DNA of 64,000 nucleotides, taken from positions 682,001 through 746,000 of the forward strand of contig NZ_FZNR01000002.1 of the NCBI RefSeq assembly GCF_900188005.1. The letters run 5' to 3'. This DNA comes from Actinoplanes regularis (lineage in GTDB: Bacteria > Actinomycetota > Actinomycetes > Mycobacteriales > Micromonosporaceae). Below the pieces are notes generated by a model. It was not told where the DNA came from. It saw nothing but the letters and a program-made list of their open reading frames with translations, and made no database searches. Shown here piece by piece: positions 8,374-16,402 of the stretch (positions within the stretch are counted from its first letter, which is position 1; each line of letters starts with the position of its first letter). The position numbers and the translations under genes are program-made.

Positions 8374-8412
8374 CCATTCTCCCAACGTAACTCGCGCCAC
8401 GAAGAATGGTTA

Positions 8413-9228
8413 CTATTGCCGCATTTCTCCGGCAATCTGGGCAGCCCGGTCACGGGCCGCTTCGAGGGCGGAGAGCAGCGCCGCGCGCACCCCGTGGTTC
8501 TCCAGCTCGCGGAGCGCCGCGGCGGTCGTGCCGGCCGGCGAGGTGACCGCCTCGCGCAGCTTGACCGGGTGCTCGCCGGAGTCGCGGAGCATCACCGCGG
8601 AGCCGACGGCGGTCTGGACGACCAGCTCGTGGGCGACCTGGCGCGGCAGTCCGAGCAGGACACCGGCGTCGATCATGGCTTCGACCATCAGGTAGAAGTA
8701 CGCCGGTCCCGAGCCGGAGAGCGCCGTCACCGCGTCCTGCTGGTACTCCGGGACGCGGACGGTCGCGCCGAGCGGCTTGAACATCTCCTCCGCGACGGCC
8801 AGTTGCTCGCCGGTGGCGTGCGGGCCCGCGGAAATCGCGGTCATCGCCTCACCGATCAGCGCCGGGGTATTGGTCATCACCCGAATCACCGGGGCGTCCC
8901 CGGGAAGCCGATCAGCGAAGAAGCCGGTGGTCAATCCGGCGCAGAGCGAGACCACGAGCTTGTTCGCCGACACCTTCGGGCCGATCTCGCCGAGCAGCGC
9001 GGCGGCGTCCTGCGGTTTGACCCCGATCACCAGAATGTCGGCCCGCTCGGCGGCCTCGGTGTTGCCCACCACCGTCACGCCGTATCTCTCGGCCAGCTCC
9101 GCGCCACGCGCCGGGCGACGGGCGGTGACCACCAACTGGTCGGCCGACCAACCGGACCGCAGGAGACCGGCGAGGACGGCCTCGGCCATCTTGCCGGTGC
9201 CGAGCATCGCGACGGTGTGCTTGGGCAA
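8413..9228 (-). CDS. proC: Pyrroline-5-carboxylate reductase
   Basis: This 271-aa enzyme reduces 1-pyrroline-5-carboxylate to L-proline with NAD(P)H, the last step of proline synthesis. The dinucleotide motif G-T-G-K-M-A lies at residues 10-15, and the C-terminal family signature (P-A-Y-F-Y-L-M-V-E-A and the following T-A-V-G-S-A region) is intact. I chose the TTG at 9228 because GGAG lies 7 nt upstream; the frame upstream is open only because it reads through the terminator hairpin of the phosphofructokinase gene. Monocistronic behind that terminator. Confidence 0.93.
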   Translation of the reverse strand: MPKHTVAMLGTGKMAEAVLAGLLRSGWSADQLVVTARRPARGAELAERYGVTVVGNTEAAERADILVIGVKPQDAAALLGEIGPKVSANKLVVSLCAGLTTGFFADRLPGDAPVIRVMTNTPALIGEAMTAISAGPHATGEQLAVAEEMFKPLGATVRVPEYQQDAVTALSGSGPAYFYLMVEAMIDAGVLLGLPRQVAHELVVQTAVGSAVMLRDSGEHPVKLREAVTSPAGTTAAALRELENHGVRAALLSALEAARDRAAQIAGEMRQ

Positions 9229-9248
9229 CGCAGAGCTCCGTTCAGAGA

Positions 9249-9281
9249 GAATGCCGGGGACAGACCCTGTCCCCGGCATTC
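9249..9281 (-). terminator. Terminator of the phosphofructokinase gene
   Basis: A perfect 15-bp stem (GAATGCCGGGGACAG and its complement) with a 3-nt loop, 13 nt after the stop of the phosphofructokinase gene and before proC. There is no long U tract, as is common in actinomycetes. Confidence 0.8.
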
Positions 9282-9293
9282 ATCACAACACGA

Positions 9294-10322
9294 TCAGTTG
9301 CCGAAGAAGACCTCGGCCTCTTCGTACCGCTCCAGCGGAACGGTCTTCAGCTCGCCGGTGCCCTCGATCAGCGGGACCCGGACGATGTCGGTGCCGCGCA
9401 GCGCCATCATCTTGCCGAAGTCGCCCTCGTGCACGGCGTCGATCGCCTGCAGGCCGAAGCGGGTGGAGAGCACCCGGTCGAACGCGGTCGGGGTGCCACC
9501 GCGCTGGATGTGACCGAGGACGACCGTGCGGGCCTCCTTGCCGGTCTTCTGCTCCAGCTGCTCGGCCAGCCACTGGCCGATGCCGCCGAGGCGGACGTGA
9601 CCGAAGCTGTCCAGCTCCTGGTTGTGCAGGACCATCTGGCCGTCGAGCGGCTGGGCGCCCTCGGCGACGACGACGATCGGCGCGTACTCGACCTGGAAGC
9701 GCTTGGTCACGTACGTCGCGACCTGCTCGACGTCGAACCGCCGCTCCGGGAGCAGGATGACGTTGGCGCCACCGGCGAGACCGGCGTGCAGCGCGATCCA
9801 GCCCGCGTGCCGGCCCATGACCTCGACGACCAGGGTGCGGTGGTGCGACTCGGCCGTGGTGTGCAGCCGGTCGATGGCCTCCATCGCGATGTTCACCGCG
9901 GTGTCGAAGCCGAAGGTGAAGTCGGTCGCGTTGAGGTCGTTGTCGATCGTCTTCGGCACGCCGACGACGTTGACGCCGAGGTCGTGCAGCTTGGTCGCGA
10001 CGCCGAGGGTGTCCTCGCCGCCGATCGCGACCAGGGCGTCGACACCCTGCTCGACCAGGTTCGCCTTGATCCGCTCGACGCCGTTCTCGATCTTGAACGG
10101 GTTGGTCCGGGACGAGCCCAGGATGGTGCCACCGCGCGGCAGGATGCCGCGGACCTCCGCGATACCCAGCGGCTTCGTCAGACCCTCCAGCGGGCCCTTC
10201 CAGCCGTCCCGGAAGCCGACGAACTCGTGACCATAAGCGGTGACGCCCTTGCGCACCACGGCACGGATTACCGCGTTGAGACCGGGGCAGTCGCCGCCAC
10301 CGGTGAGCACGCCGATACGCAT
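9294..10322 (-). CDS. 6-phosphofructokinase, probably PPi-dependent
   Basis: A 342-aa group III phosphofructokinase, phosphorylating fructose 6-phosphate. The G-G-D-C-P-G motif is at residues 9-14 and the T-I-D-N-D catalytic motif at 125-129. Residue 104 is Asp (G-G-E-D, 101-104) and residue 124 is Lys (P-K-T-I-D-N-D); in E. coli ATP-PFK both are Gly. Asp104 and Lys124 are the hallmark of pyrophosphate-dependent enzymes such as that of Amycolatopsis methanolica, which this sequence closely resembles. The reaction would then be reversible. The ATG at 10322 has a GAGGAG site. A perfect 14-bp palindrome lies about 75 nt upstream. Confidence 0.88.
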   Translation of the reverse strand: MRIGVLTGGGDCPGLNAVIRAVVRKGVTAYGHEFVGFRDGWKGPLEGLTKPLGIAEVRGILPRGGTILGSSRTNPFKIENGVERIKANLVEQGVDALVAIGGEDTLGVATKLHDLGVNVVGVPKTIDNDLNATDFTFGFDTAVNIAMEAIDRLHTTAESHHRTLVVEVMGRHAGWIALHAGLAGGANVILLPERRFDVEQVATYVTKRFQVEYAPIVVVAEGAQPLDGQMVLHNQELDSFGHVRLGGIGQWLAEQLEQKTGKEARTVVLGHIQRGGTPTAFDRVLSTRFGLQAIDAVHEGDFGKMMALRGTDIVRVPLIEGTGELKTVPLERYEEAEVFFGN

Positions 10323-10395
10323 GTTTCTCCTCGTCCTTCCCCTTGCGGGTAGCGAGATGCAGATAGCTCGTGAGAATCCCCGGGAGCGTCTTCGT

Positions 10396-10409
10396 CGGCA
10401 GCGCTGCCG
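10396..10409. promoter_or_regulatory. 14-bp perfect palindrome upstream of the phosphofructokinase gene
   Basis: CGGCAGCGCTGCCG is fully palindromic. It sits in the 290-nt gap between the phosphofructokinase gene and the DHA2 pump terminator, which otherwise holds nothing I recognise. A binding role is conjecture. Confidence 0.25.
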
Positions 10410-10559
10410 GCCCGGGGCGAGCCGCAACCGAACTCTAGTCTCCGCCCGCGGGGCTGCTAAATCCGCCCCTTCCCACTTGAGAGCAACGATTCGACCGCGC
10501 CCGGCGCCTCGGCCCGCGCGGAATCCGGCACGGACCGCGGCTGCGCTGGGTACGAGAAA

Positions 10560-10602
10560 GCCCCCAGCGGCCCTGGCGGGTGCCAGGAGAACCGCTGGGG
10601 GC
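10560..10602 (-). terminator. Terminator of the DHA2 pump gene
   Basis: An 11-bp perfect stem (GCCCCCAGCGG) enclosing a second small hairpin, 12 nt after the pump stop. On the minus strand it is followed by TTTCTC, giving a short U-rich tail. Confidence 0.8.
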
Positions 10603-10613
10603 GGAGGGGCTCG

Positions 10614-12113
10614 TCAGTGGGCGATGACGGGTGCGGCGTCCGGGTCGACGTCCAGCGGGCCGGTGCGGAACACCACCGCCGCGACCACCGCGGCCAGCAC
10701 GAAGAAGCCGGTCGACCACCAGAACACGGTGTGGTAGCTCTCCAGCGCGGCCTGCGCCTGCGTCAGCGGGGAGAGCTCCTTGCCAACCAGGTAGTCCTCG
10801 GCCGCGCCGGCGGCGAACGAGCTGAGCAGCGCGGTGCCGATCGAGCCGCCGATCTGCTGCACCGTGTTGATCATCGCGGAGGCGACACCCGCGTCCCGGT
10901 GCTCGACGCCCGAGGTGGCGGCGTTCTGCGTGGGCGCGAAGACCAGGCCGAGCCCCAGACCGATGATGATCAGGCCGGGCAGCACCCCGCCGGCGTACGT
11001 CGAGTCCAGGTCGAGCCGGGTCAGGAAGACCATGCCGCCGGCCGCGACCAGCGCGCCGACCGGGACCAGCGGGCGCGGCCCGATCCGCGGGGCCAGGATC
11101 GACCCGGCCGTGGTCGCGGTGAGCATGACCGCACCGAGCATCGGCAGGAACGCCAGGCCCGTCTTGACCGGCGTGAAGTGCAGCACCAGCGCCAGGTAGT
11201 AGGTGAGGAAGAGGAAGATGCCGAACATGCCCGCGCCGGCGATCGCGATCGAGGCGTACGAACCACCGCGGTTGCGGTCCAGGACGACGCGCAGTGGCAA
11301 CAGCGGGTGCTCCACCCGGCGTTCGATCAGCACGAACGCGATAAGCGCCAGCACCCCGACGATGATCGGGCCGAGGGTCCACGCGTCGGTCCAGCCGTCG
11401 GTCTCCGCCTTGCCGAGGCCGTAGACCAGACCGACCAGGCCGACGACCGCCGTGATGGTGCCGGGGATGTCGATCCGGCCGTGCGCCGCGACCGGCTCGT
11501 CCTTGAGCTTCAGCATGGCGCCGGCCACCGCGAGGGCGGCGATCACCAGGTTGACGTAGAGGCACCAGCGCCACGACACGTACTCGGTCAGCACGCCGCC
11601 GAGCAGCAGGCCGATGCCGCCACCGGCGCCGGAGATGGCGCCGAAGATGCCGAACGCCTTGCCGCGCTCGATCGGCTCGGTGAACGTCGTGGAGAGCAGC
11701 GACAGCGCGGCCGGGGCCAGCGCCGCGCCGAACGCGCCCTGCAGCGCGCGGGCGATGATCAGCATCTCGAGGCCGTTGGCCGCGCCGCCGAGCGCCGAGG
11801 CCAGGGCGAAGCCGATCAGACCGATCAGGAACATCCGCTTGCGCCCGAAGAAGTCCGAGAGCCGGCCGCCGAGCAGCAGCAGGCTGCCGAAGGCGAGCGC
11901 GTAGCCGGTGACCACCCACTGGCGGGAGGCGTCCGAGAAGCCGAGGTCGGCCTGCGCGGTGGGCAGCGCGATGTTCACGATCGTGGCGTCCAGCACGACC
12001 ATCAGCTGCGCGAGGGCGAGCACGACCAGCGCCCACCAGCGCCCGTCGGAAGGCGTCGTAGCAGCGGACGCCTCACGCACGGCTCCGCGGGGTCGATCAG
12101 TAAGGGTGCTCAT
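10614..12113 (-). CDS. DHA2 family (14-TMS) MFS drug efflux transporter
   Basis: A 499-aa proton-driven exporter of the EmrB/QacA group. The D-A-T-I-V-N-I-A-L-P motif in helix 1 (motif D1 region) and G-G-R-L-S-D-F-F-G-R-K-R (motif A) near residue 85 are diagnostic, and the hydrophobicity pattern fits 14 helices. The start M-S-T-L-T-D-R has GGAAGG upstream; a longer GTG start would cover the operator. The substrate is unknown, though such pumps often export antibiotics or dyes. The divergent TetR gene and two identical operator-like palindromes in the shared 96-nt gap suggest ligand-induced derepression. Confidence 0.92.
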   Translation of the reverse strand: MSTLTDRPRGAVREASAATTPSDGRWWALVVLALAQLMVVLDATIVNIALPTAQADLGFSDASRQWVVTGYALAFGSLLLLGGRLSDFFGRKRMFLIGLIGFALASALGGAANGLEMLIIARALQGAFGAALAPAALSLLSTTFTEPIERGKAFGIFGAISGAGGGIGLLLGGVLTEYVSWRWCLYVNLVIAALAVAGAMLKLKDEPVAAHGRIDIPGTITAVVGLVGLVYGLGKAETDGWTDAWTLGPIIVGVLALIAFVLIERRVEHPLLPLRVVLDRNRGGSYASIAIAGAGMFGIFLFLTYYLALVLHFTPVKTGLAFLPMLGAVMLTATTAGSILAPRIGPRPLVPVGALVAAGGMVFLTRLDLDSTYAGGVLPGLIIIGLGLGLVFAPTQNAATSGVEHRDAGVASAMINTVQQIGGSIGTALLSSFAAGAAEDYLVGKELSPLTQAQAALESYHTVFWWSTGFFVLAAVVAAVVFRTGPLDVDPDAAPVIAH

Positions 12114-12128
12114 CCACGGCCCTTCCAG

Positions 12129-12151
12129 AAGTAGAGGTACGTCCTCCACTT
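12129..12151. promoter_or_regulatory. TetR operator candidate 1
   Basis: AAGTAGAGG-TACGT-CCTCCACTT, an imperfect palindrome with a GAGG-N5-CCTC core, lying just upstream of the pump gene start. The same pattern recurs exactly 40 bp away next to the TetR gene. Confidence 0.65.
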
Positions 12152-12168
12152 CGGCAGGCTAGCAGGAT

Positions 12169-12191
12169 AAGTTGAGGGATAACCTCCATTT
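12169..12191. promoter_or_regulatory. TetR operator candidate 2
   Basis: AAGTTGAGG-GATAA-CCTCCATTT shares both half-sites with operator 1 but has a different centre. It overlaps the likely -35 region (TTGAGG) of the TetR gene, so it fits autorepression. Confidence 0.65.
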
Positions 12192-12196
12192 AGTTG

Positions 12197-12202
12197 TAGG
12201 CT
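12197..12202 (+). promoter_or_regulatory. -10 element (TAGGCT), leaderless TetR gene
   Basis: TAGGCT ends 7 nt before the ATG at 12210 and no Shine-Dalgarno is present, as in leaderless actinobacterial genes. Confidence 0.5.
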
Positions 12203-12209
12203 TGGCCAC

Positions 12210-12875
12210 ATGACCGAGACCGCCCGCCCGCTCCGGCGGGACGCGCAGCGCAACCGCGAGCGGATCCTGCTCGCCGCGCACGATGTCTTCGCGACCCGGG
12301 GGTTCGCCGCCACGCTCGACGACGTGGCACATCAGGCGGGCGTCGGCGTCGGCACGGTCTACCGGCGCTTCCCCACCAAGGAGTCGCTGATCGAGGCGGT
12401 CTTCGCGGACCGGCTGGAGGATCTGGTCTCCCTCGCCGAGCAGGCGATGGCCCTGCCGTCGGCGTGGGACGGGCTCACGATGATGCTGCGCCGCTCCATC
12501 GAGCTGCACGCGACCGACCGGGGGCTACGCGACGCCGCGCTCTGTGTCGGCATCGACAAGCAGCACTTCGCCGAGGTCGGGGCACAGCTGGTGCCGCTGG
12601 TGCAGGAGCTGGTCGACCGCGCCCACGCGGAGGGGACGCTCCGGGCCGACGTCGGGATGCACGACCTGCCGATCATCACGGCGATGGTCACCGAGCTGGC
12701 CCGGTGCACCGGCGACGCCCGGCCGGAGATCTACCGGCGATTCCTGACGATGATCATCGACGGGCTCCGGGCCGGGCCGGACAAGGGCGACCTCGGCCCG
12801 GCGGTCACCCTGGACGACGTCGAGGCGATCATGCACGAGTGCGTGCCACCGATGGAGGCACGCCGGCGCGGTTAA
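12210..12875 (+). CDS. TetR family repressor of the divergent efflux pump
   Basis: A 221-aa TetR-family DNA-binding protein. Residues about 10-60 form the classic HTH domain (R-D-A-Q-R-N-R-E-R-I-L, then L-D-D-V-A-H-Q-A-G-V-G-V-G-T-V-Y-R-R-F). The ligand-binding C-terminal domain is variable, so the inducer cannot be predicted. Divergent arrangement with a DHA2 pump and two matching palindromes in between strongly suggest local repression of both genes. The 3' end overlaps the convergent RNase AS gene by 4 bp. Confidence 0.92.
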   Translation: MTETARPLRRDAQRNRERILLAAHDVFATRGFAATLDDVAHQAGVGVGTVYRRFPTKESLIEAVFADRLEDLVSLAEQAMALPSAWDGLTMMLRRSIELHATDRGLRDAALCVGIDKQHFAEVGAQLVPLVQELVDRAHAEGTLRADVGMHDLPIITAMVTELARCTGDARPEIYRRFLTMIIDGLRAGPDKGDLGPAVTLDDVEAIMHECVPPMEARRRG

Positions 12876-13363
12876 CCCGCGCTCATCGCCTCCCAGCGGG
12901 CCAGGTTGTGCCGGGCGTCGACCAGCGCGTCGTGCCGGCCGGCCATCTCCGGCAGGGCGGGACGGCCCAGGTCGTCCCAGCGCTGGCGCAGATCCTTGGT
13001 GAACCGGGGGATCTCCCGGGGCAGGGCCGGCATCGCGCCCCAGAGCTGGGCGAGCGCCACGTGGTCGTAGGCGGCGTACCAGGCCCAGAGCTCCATCTGC
13101 TCGTTGCGCCCGCGCAGCGGCTCGGTCAGGAACTCGTAGAGGTCTTCGCGGATCCGCTCCCGGCTGCGCCAGGCCTTGTCGGCCGGGGACGGGAGCTTGT
13201 CCAGCACGTTGCGACGCACCCAGGGCACGGCGCGGCTGTCGTCGAACTGCGTGCTGACCGCATAGAACTCGCGGCCGAACTCGTCGACGACACCGATCGA
13301 GACCAGGTCGACGATCCGGCCGTCCTCGATGAATTCACAGTCGTAGAAATAGCGATACACCAT
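12872..13363 (-). CDS. RNase AS-like 3'-5' exoribonuclease (Rv2179c family)
   Basis: A 163-aa DEDDh-type exoribonuclease homologous to mycobacterial RNase AS, which trims adenylate-containing RNA 3' ends. Acidic metal ligands Asp8 and Glu10 lie in Y-D-C-E-F, a further Asp lies in A-A-Y-D-H-V, and the H-D-A-L-V-D motif gives His144 and Asp149, completing the catalytic set. Length is typical. GAGGA precedes the ATG. In mycobacteria the homologue lies in the same general chromosomal neighbourhood as plsC-like, pimB and qcr genes, as here. Confidence 0.88.
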   Translation of the reverse strand: MVYRYFYDCEFIEDGRIVDLVSIGVVDEFGREFYAVSTQFDDSRAVPWVRRNVLDKLPSPADKAWRSRERIREDLYEFLTEPLRGRNEQMELWAWYAAYDHVALAQLWGAMPALPREIPRFTKDLRQRWDDLGRPALPEMAGRHDALVDARHNLARWEAMSAG

Positions 13364-13385
13364 CGCGGTACATCCTCGCCCATCG

Positions 13386-14240
13386 TCATCCGGGCATGGA
13401 TTCCAGGGCCGCCCGCGCCGCCGTCAGGCCCGCGGCGCAGTCCCGGCGCGCCGACCGCTCGGCCAGCACCGCCCAGCGCAGCCGCAGCAGGACCGGCAGC
13501 GCGACCTCCAGTTCGTCGGCCGCGACCGGGCCGGCCGCGCGGTAACCGTCGAGCAGTTCGGCCGCCCGTTCCGGGCCGCCGGCGTAGAGCACCGCGGCGG
13601 CCACGTCGTACACCAGCGGCCCGGTCCCGCACGCGCCGCAGTGCAGCAGGCCGGCGCGCCCGGTCGCGGTGTCCAGCACGAACGTCTCCGGCGCCGGGTC
13701 GCCGTGCAGGACGCCGTAGGTCAGCCGATCGGTGACGGTGAGCCGGGTCGCCGCGGTGACCGCCGCGGTGACCGCCGCGCGCAGCCAGGGCTCGGCGTCG
13801 AGATGCGCGGCCTCCGGGTCGATCGGCTGCCAGGGCCGCAGGCCGGGATGCCGGAAACCGTCGAGCGCCCGGTGCACGGCGCCCAGCCGCTCCCCCCACC
13901 ACTGCTGGTCGACCGGGTCCGCGCCGTCCAGGTGACGGCCGGGCGGCCGGCGCAACACCGCGAGGACGCCGTGCGGGGTCTCCACGGTGAGCGCGCCGGC
14001 CAGGGTGCGGACCGGCTCACCGGCTTCGATCCGCACGCCGCGCAGGTGTTCCGCCGCGGCCAGACCGGCCTCGGCCGGCAGGCGCGCGGTGCTCTCCACC
14101 AGCCGGGCCACATAACGCTCACTTCCGGCGGTGACCTCCCAGCCGCGGGACAGACGAGCCGTCGGCAGCTCGACGATCTCGCTCGGCGAGAGGTGCCACT
14201 GGTCGCGCAACACGGTTCGCACAATCTCGTCTTCCGGCAC
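13386..14240 (-). CDS. APH-fold protein with degenerate kinase motifs
   Basis: A 284-aa protein of the aminoglycoside phosphotransferase/choline kinase fold. H-G-D is present (H-G-D-P-A-P-E-T) but the Asn normally five residues after the Asp is missing, and the metal-binding I-D-W/F-G motif reads L-L-H-C-G-A-C-G-T-G-P, without its Asp. The downstream Y-D-V-A fits the fold. It may therefore be a pseudokinase or have a divergent chemistry. The GTG at 14240 is preferred because GATAAT lies 6 nt upstream; a longer start is possible. It ends 22 nt before the RNase AS start and probably shares its transcript. Confidence 0.7.
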   Translation of the reverse strand: MPEDEIVRTVLRDQWHLSPSEIVELPTARLSRGWEVTAGSERYVARLVESTARLPAEAGLAAAEHLRGVRIEAGEPVRTLAGALTVETPHGVLAVLRRPPGRHLDGADPVDQQWWGERLGAVHRALDGFRHPGLRPWQPIDPEAAHLDAEPWLRAAVTAAVTAATRLTVTDRLTYGVLHGDPAPETFVLDTATGRAGLLHCGACGTGPLVYDVAAAVLYAGGPERAAELLDGYRAAGPVAADELEVALPVLLRLRWAVLAERSARRDCAAGLTAARAALESMPG

Positions 14241-14246
14241 GGCGGG

Positions 14247-14252
14247 ATTATC
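14247..14252 (-). promoter_or_regulatory. -10 element (GATAAT) before the APH-fold gene
   Basis: GATAAT on the minus strand ends 6 nt before the GTG at 14240, close to the consensus TATAAT and compatible with a leaderless start. Confidence 0.45.
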
Positions 14253-14475
14253 TCGGCACACCGCTCAAATGCGACGGACAGCGAGGGTGGCAATCACAGA
14301 AGGCGATGAGGTGTTTACAGAAAGCAACCGAAGGGACATGATCGTACGAGGCGAGTTTCTGTGTCCGTTGTAGAAATGGCAATCGGAGCGAGCTGTGTGC
14401 TAAGAGTGATCGTTCGCGTCGTGGGGCCGGCGCAGGCCGAGTCGACGCGGTTTCCATCGGGGGGAGGAATACGCC

Positions 14476-15162
14476 GTGGACCATCGACTGCCGGATTCCG
14501 GCGACGCGCTAACCGGCGTGGACATGTTCGCCGGGCTCGAGCCGGATGTACGACAGCGGGTCATCGCCGCGGCGGTTCCGCGCCACTACCGCAAGGGGCA
14601 GATCCTCTTCGTCGAGCACGACCCGGGTGATTCCCTGATCATCATGAAGCGGGGCGCGGTCGCCGTCTTCCGCACCGCTCCGACCGGCGAGCGCGCCGTG
14701 CTCACCGTGGTCCGGCCGCCGGACGTACTGGGCGAGGTGTCGCTTCTGGACGCGTCCACGCGCAGCGCCTCGGCCGAGGCCATCGAGGACTCCCAGGCGC
14801 TGTCGCTGTCCCGGGCGGCCTTCATGGACCTGGTGCACTCGAACCCGCGCATTCTGGACGCGGTGATGCGCTCGGTGGGTGGCCTGATCCGCCGCCTCAC
14901 CGAGCAGAACGCCGATCACGTCTTCCTCGACCTGCCCGGCCGGGTGGCCAAGACCCTCGTCCGGCTCTCCGGGGAAAGCCAGGCGCCGATGATCACCATC
15001 GAGCTGAACCAGAGCCAGCTCGCCGAGATGGCCGGCGGTTCCCGGCAGAGCGTCAACCAGGCCATCGGCTCGTTCGCCAACCGCGGCTGGCTGCGCACCG
15101 AGGGCCGGCGCATCGTGGTGACGGACGTGCAGGCGCTCCGGCGCAGGGCGGGCATGAACTGA
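14476..15162 (+). CDS. Crp/Fnr family transcription regulator
   Basis: A 228-aa cyclic-nucleotide-binding-fold regulator. Residues about 18-130 form the cNMP-binding beta-roll (G-E-V-S-L-L-D and R-S-A-S-A-E-A), and residues about 170-205 the winged HTH (Q-S-Q-L-A-E-M-A-G-G-S-R-Q-S-V-N). The phosphate-binding cassette has G-E-x-S and R-S-A as in cAMP-binding members, so nucleotide binding is plausible. No Cys cluster, so not an Fe-S sensor. GGAGG lies 8 nt before the GTG. A 214-nt gap separates it from the divergent APH-fold gene. Confidence 0.9.
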   Translation: MDHRLPDSGDALTGVDMFAGLEPDVRQRVIAAAVPRHYRKGQILFVEHDPGDSLIIMKRGAVAVFRTAPTGERAVLTVVRPPDVLGEVSLLDASTRSASAEAIEDSQALSLSRAAFMDLVHSNPRILDAVMRSVGGLIRRLTEQNADHVFLDLPGRVAKTLVRLSGESQAPMITIELNQSQLAEMAGGSRQSVNQAIGSFANRGWLRTEGRRIVVTDVQALRRRAGMN

Positions 15163-15182
15163 CGGATCCGGCGCGGCAGCCG

Positions 15183-15510
15183 GGTCCGCTTCACCCGCGG
15201 TTCGATCATCCGGCGGTACGACCGGTGGAGTCCCGTGGTCCAGGCCTCGCGGCCCAAGCACCGTGATGCTCTCGCGCCATGTCCAGCCCACTCACGGGGC
15301 CGGCCGCGCCCCCGGCCCGGGTTGGTTCTCTCGGTGGTGTCGGCGGTGTCGATACGACCGCGAGGACCAGCCGCTATCCGGCCGGCGCGATGCGACCGTG
15401 AGCGGGCCGGACATCGCGCGAGAAGCACCACGGGGCTTGGGCCGCGAGGCCTGGCGACGGGACTCCGTCGGTCGTACCGGCAAATGGGTTGAGAGGGGGC
15501 GAAGCGGACC
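15183..15510. repeat. ~330-bp imperfect palindrome (intergenic hairpin element)
   Basis: Fills most of the 416-nt gap after the Crp gene. Matching blocks run inward from both ends on a common centre near 15346: GGTCCGCTTC (15184) with GAAGCGGACC (15501), CGGTACGACCG (15214) with CGGTCGTACCG (15469), CCAGGCCTCGCGGCCCAAGC (15240) with its complement (15435), ATGTCC near 15279 with GGACAT, and GGTTGG near 15320 with CCAGCC. The central 20 nt do not pair. A sequence like the second arm recurs at 49.7 kb. No coding capacity. Confidence 0.8.
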
Positions 15511-15578
15511 TGACGCATGCCGAAGGGCCGACGCGGAGCCGGAGGCGACGCGATCGGCGAGGTCGGGCGAACAGTGGG

Positions 15579-16259
15579 TCAGACCAACTGGGCGTCCTTG
15601 AGCTTCGAGGCGTAGACGTCCACGTACTCGCGGCCGGAGAGCGCCATCAGCTCGAACATGATCTCGTCGGTGATGGCCCGCTCGACGAACCGGTCGCCGC
15701 GCGACTCGGCGTACCGGGAGAAGTCGAGCGGCTTGCCGACCCGCATCCGGACCCGCTTGATCGCCGGGATCAGCGTGCCGGTCGGCTGGATCTCGTCGGT
15801 GTTGAGCAGCGCCACCGGCACCACCTTCGCGCCGCTCTCCAGCGCCAGCCGGGCCACCCCGGTCTTACCGCGATAGAGCCGCCCGTCCGGCGAGCGGGTG
15901 CCCTCGGGGTAGATCCCCGCGACGTTCCCCTCGCGCAGCACCCTCAGGAGGGTGTCCAGCGCCGCCTGGGCGGCCTCGCCACCCGAACGGTCCACCGGGA
16001 TCGTCCCCGCGCCGACGAAGAACATCCGCGAGAGCCAGCCCTTGATCCCCTTCCCGGTGAAGTATTCAGCTTTGGCGACGAAGGTCACTTTCCGCTTCAT
16101 CACCAATGGGGTGAAGATCGAGTCAGAGAACGAGAGATGGTTACAAGCGAGGATCACCGGCCCGGAACGTGGCACGTTCCCCAGACCCTCGACCTTCGGG
16201 CGGAAGAGGAGCCTCAGCACGGGTCCGAGGATCACCAACTTGAGCAGCCAGTAGAACAC
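15579..16259 (-). CDS. 1-acyl-sn-glycerol-3-phosphate acyltransferase family (PlsC-like)
   Basis: A 226-aa membrane-associated acyltransferase that would transfer an acyl chain to lysophosphatidic acid or a similar acceptor. The catalytic N-H-L-S-F-S-D motif (HX4D) is near residue 38, and the acceptor motif Y-P-E-G-T-R-S near residue 115. A hydrophobic N-terminal segment (residues 3-17) probably anchors it. The GTG has AAAGGA five nt upstream. Similar to the acyltransferase near RNase AS in mycobacteria (Rv2182c). The true acceptor is unknown. Confidence 0.88.
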   Translation of the reverse strand: MFYWLLKLVILGPVLRLLFRPKVEGLGNVPRSGPVILACNHLSFSDSIFTPLVMKRKVTFVAKAEYFTGKGIKGWLSRMFFVGAGTIPVDRSGGEAAQAALDTLLRVLREGNVAGIYPEGTRSPDGRLYRGKTGVARLALESGAKVVPVALLNTDEIQPTGTLIPAIKRVRMRVGKPLDFSRYAESRGDRFVERAITDEIMFELMALSGREYVDVYASKLKDAQLV

Positions 16260-16402
16260 TGCGGTCCTTTCAGCGGATGCCACCGGCGTCCCGGGGCGAG
16301 GAGAAGCGTACGAAGCGGGAGCGGCGCGCCACAACGCACTCCCGCAACAGACGCTTGCCGTGTCACCATTCAAGGCACGATCGGCGAGGGGGGTGTAGAT
16401 CG

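Noticed and set aside
9249..9279. proC start within the phosphofructokinase terminator
   Set aside because: The extra residues come from the hairpin sequence; the TTG at 9228 has a properly spaced GGAG.
12114..12149. GTG start 12 codons upstream for the DHA2 pump
   Set aside because: It lies within the operator candidate and has no Shine-Dalgarno, whereas the downstream ATG has one.
15183..15510. Insertion sequence remnant
   Set aside because: There is no transposase frame, no target duplication that I can see, and the symmetry extends through the whole element.
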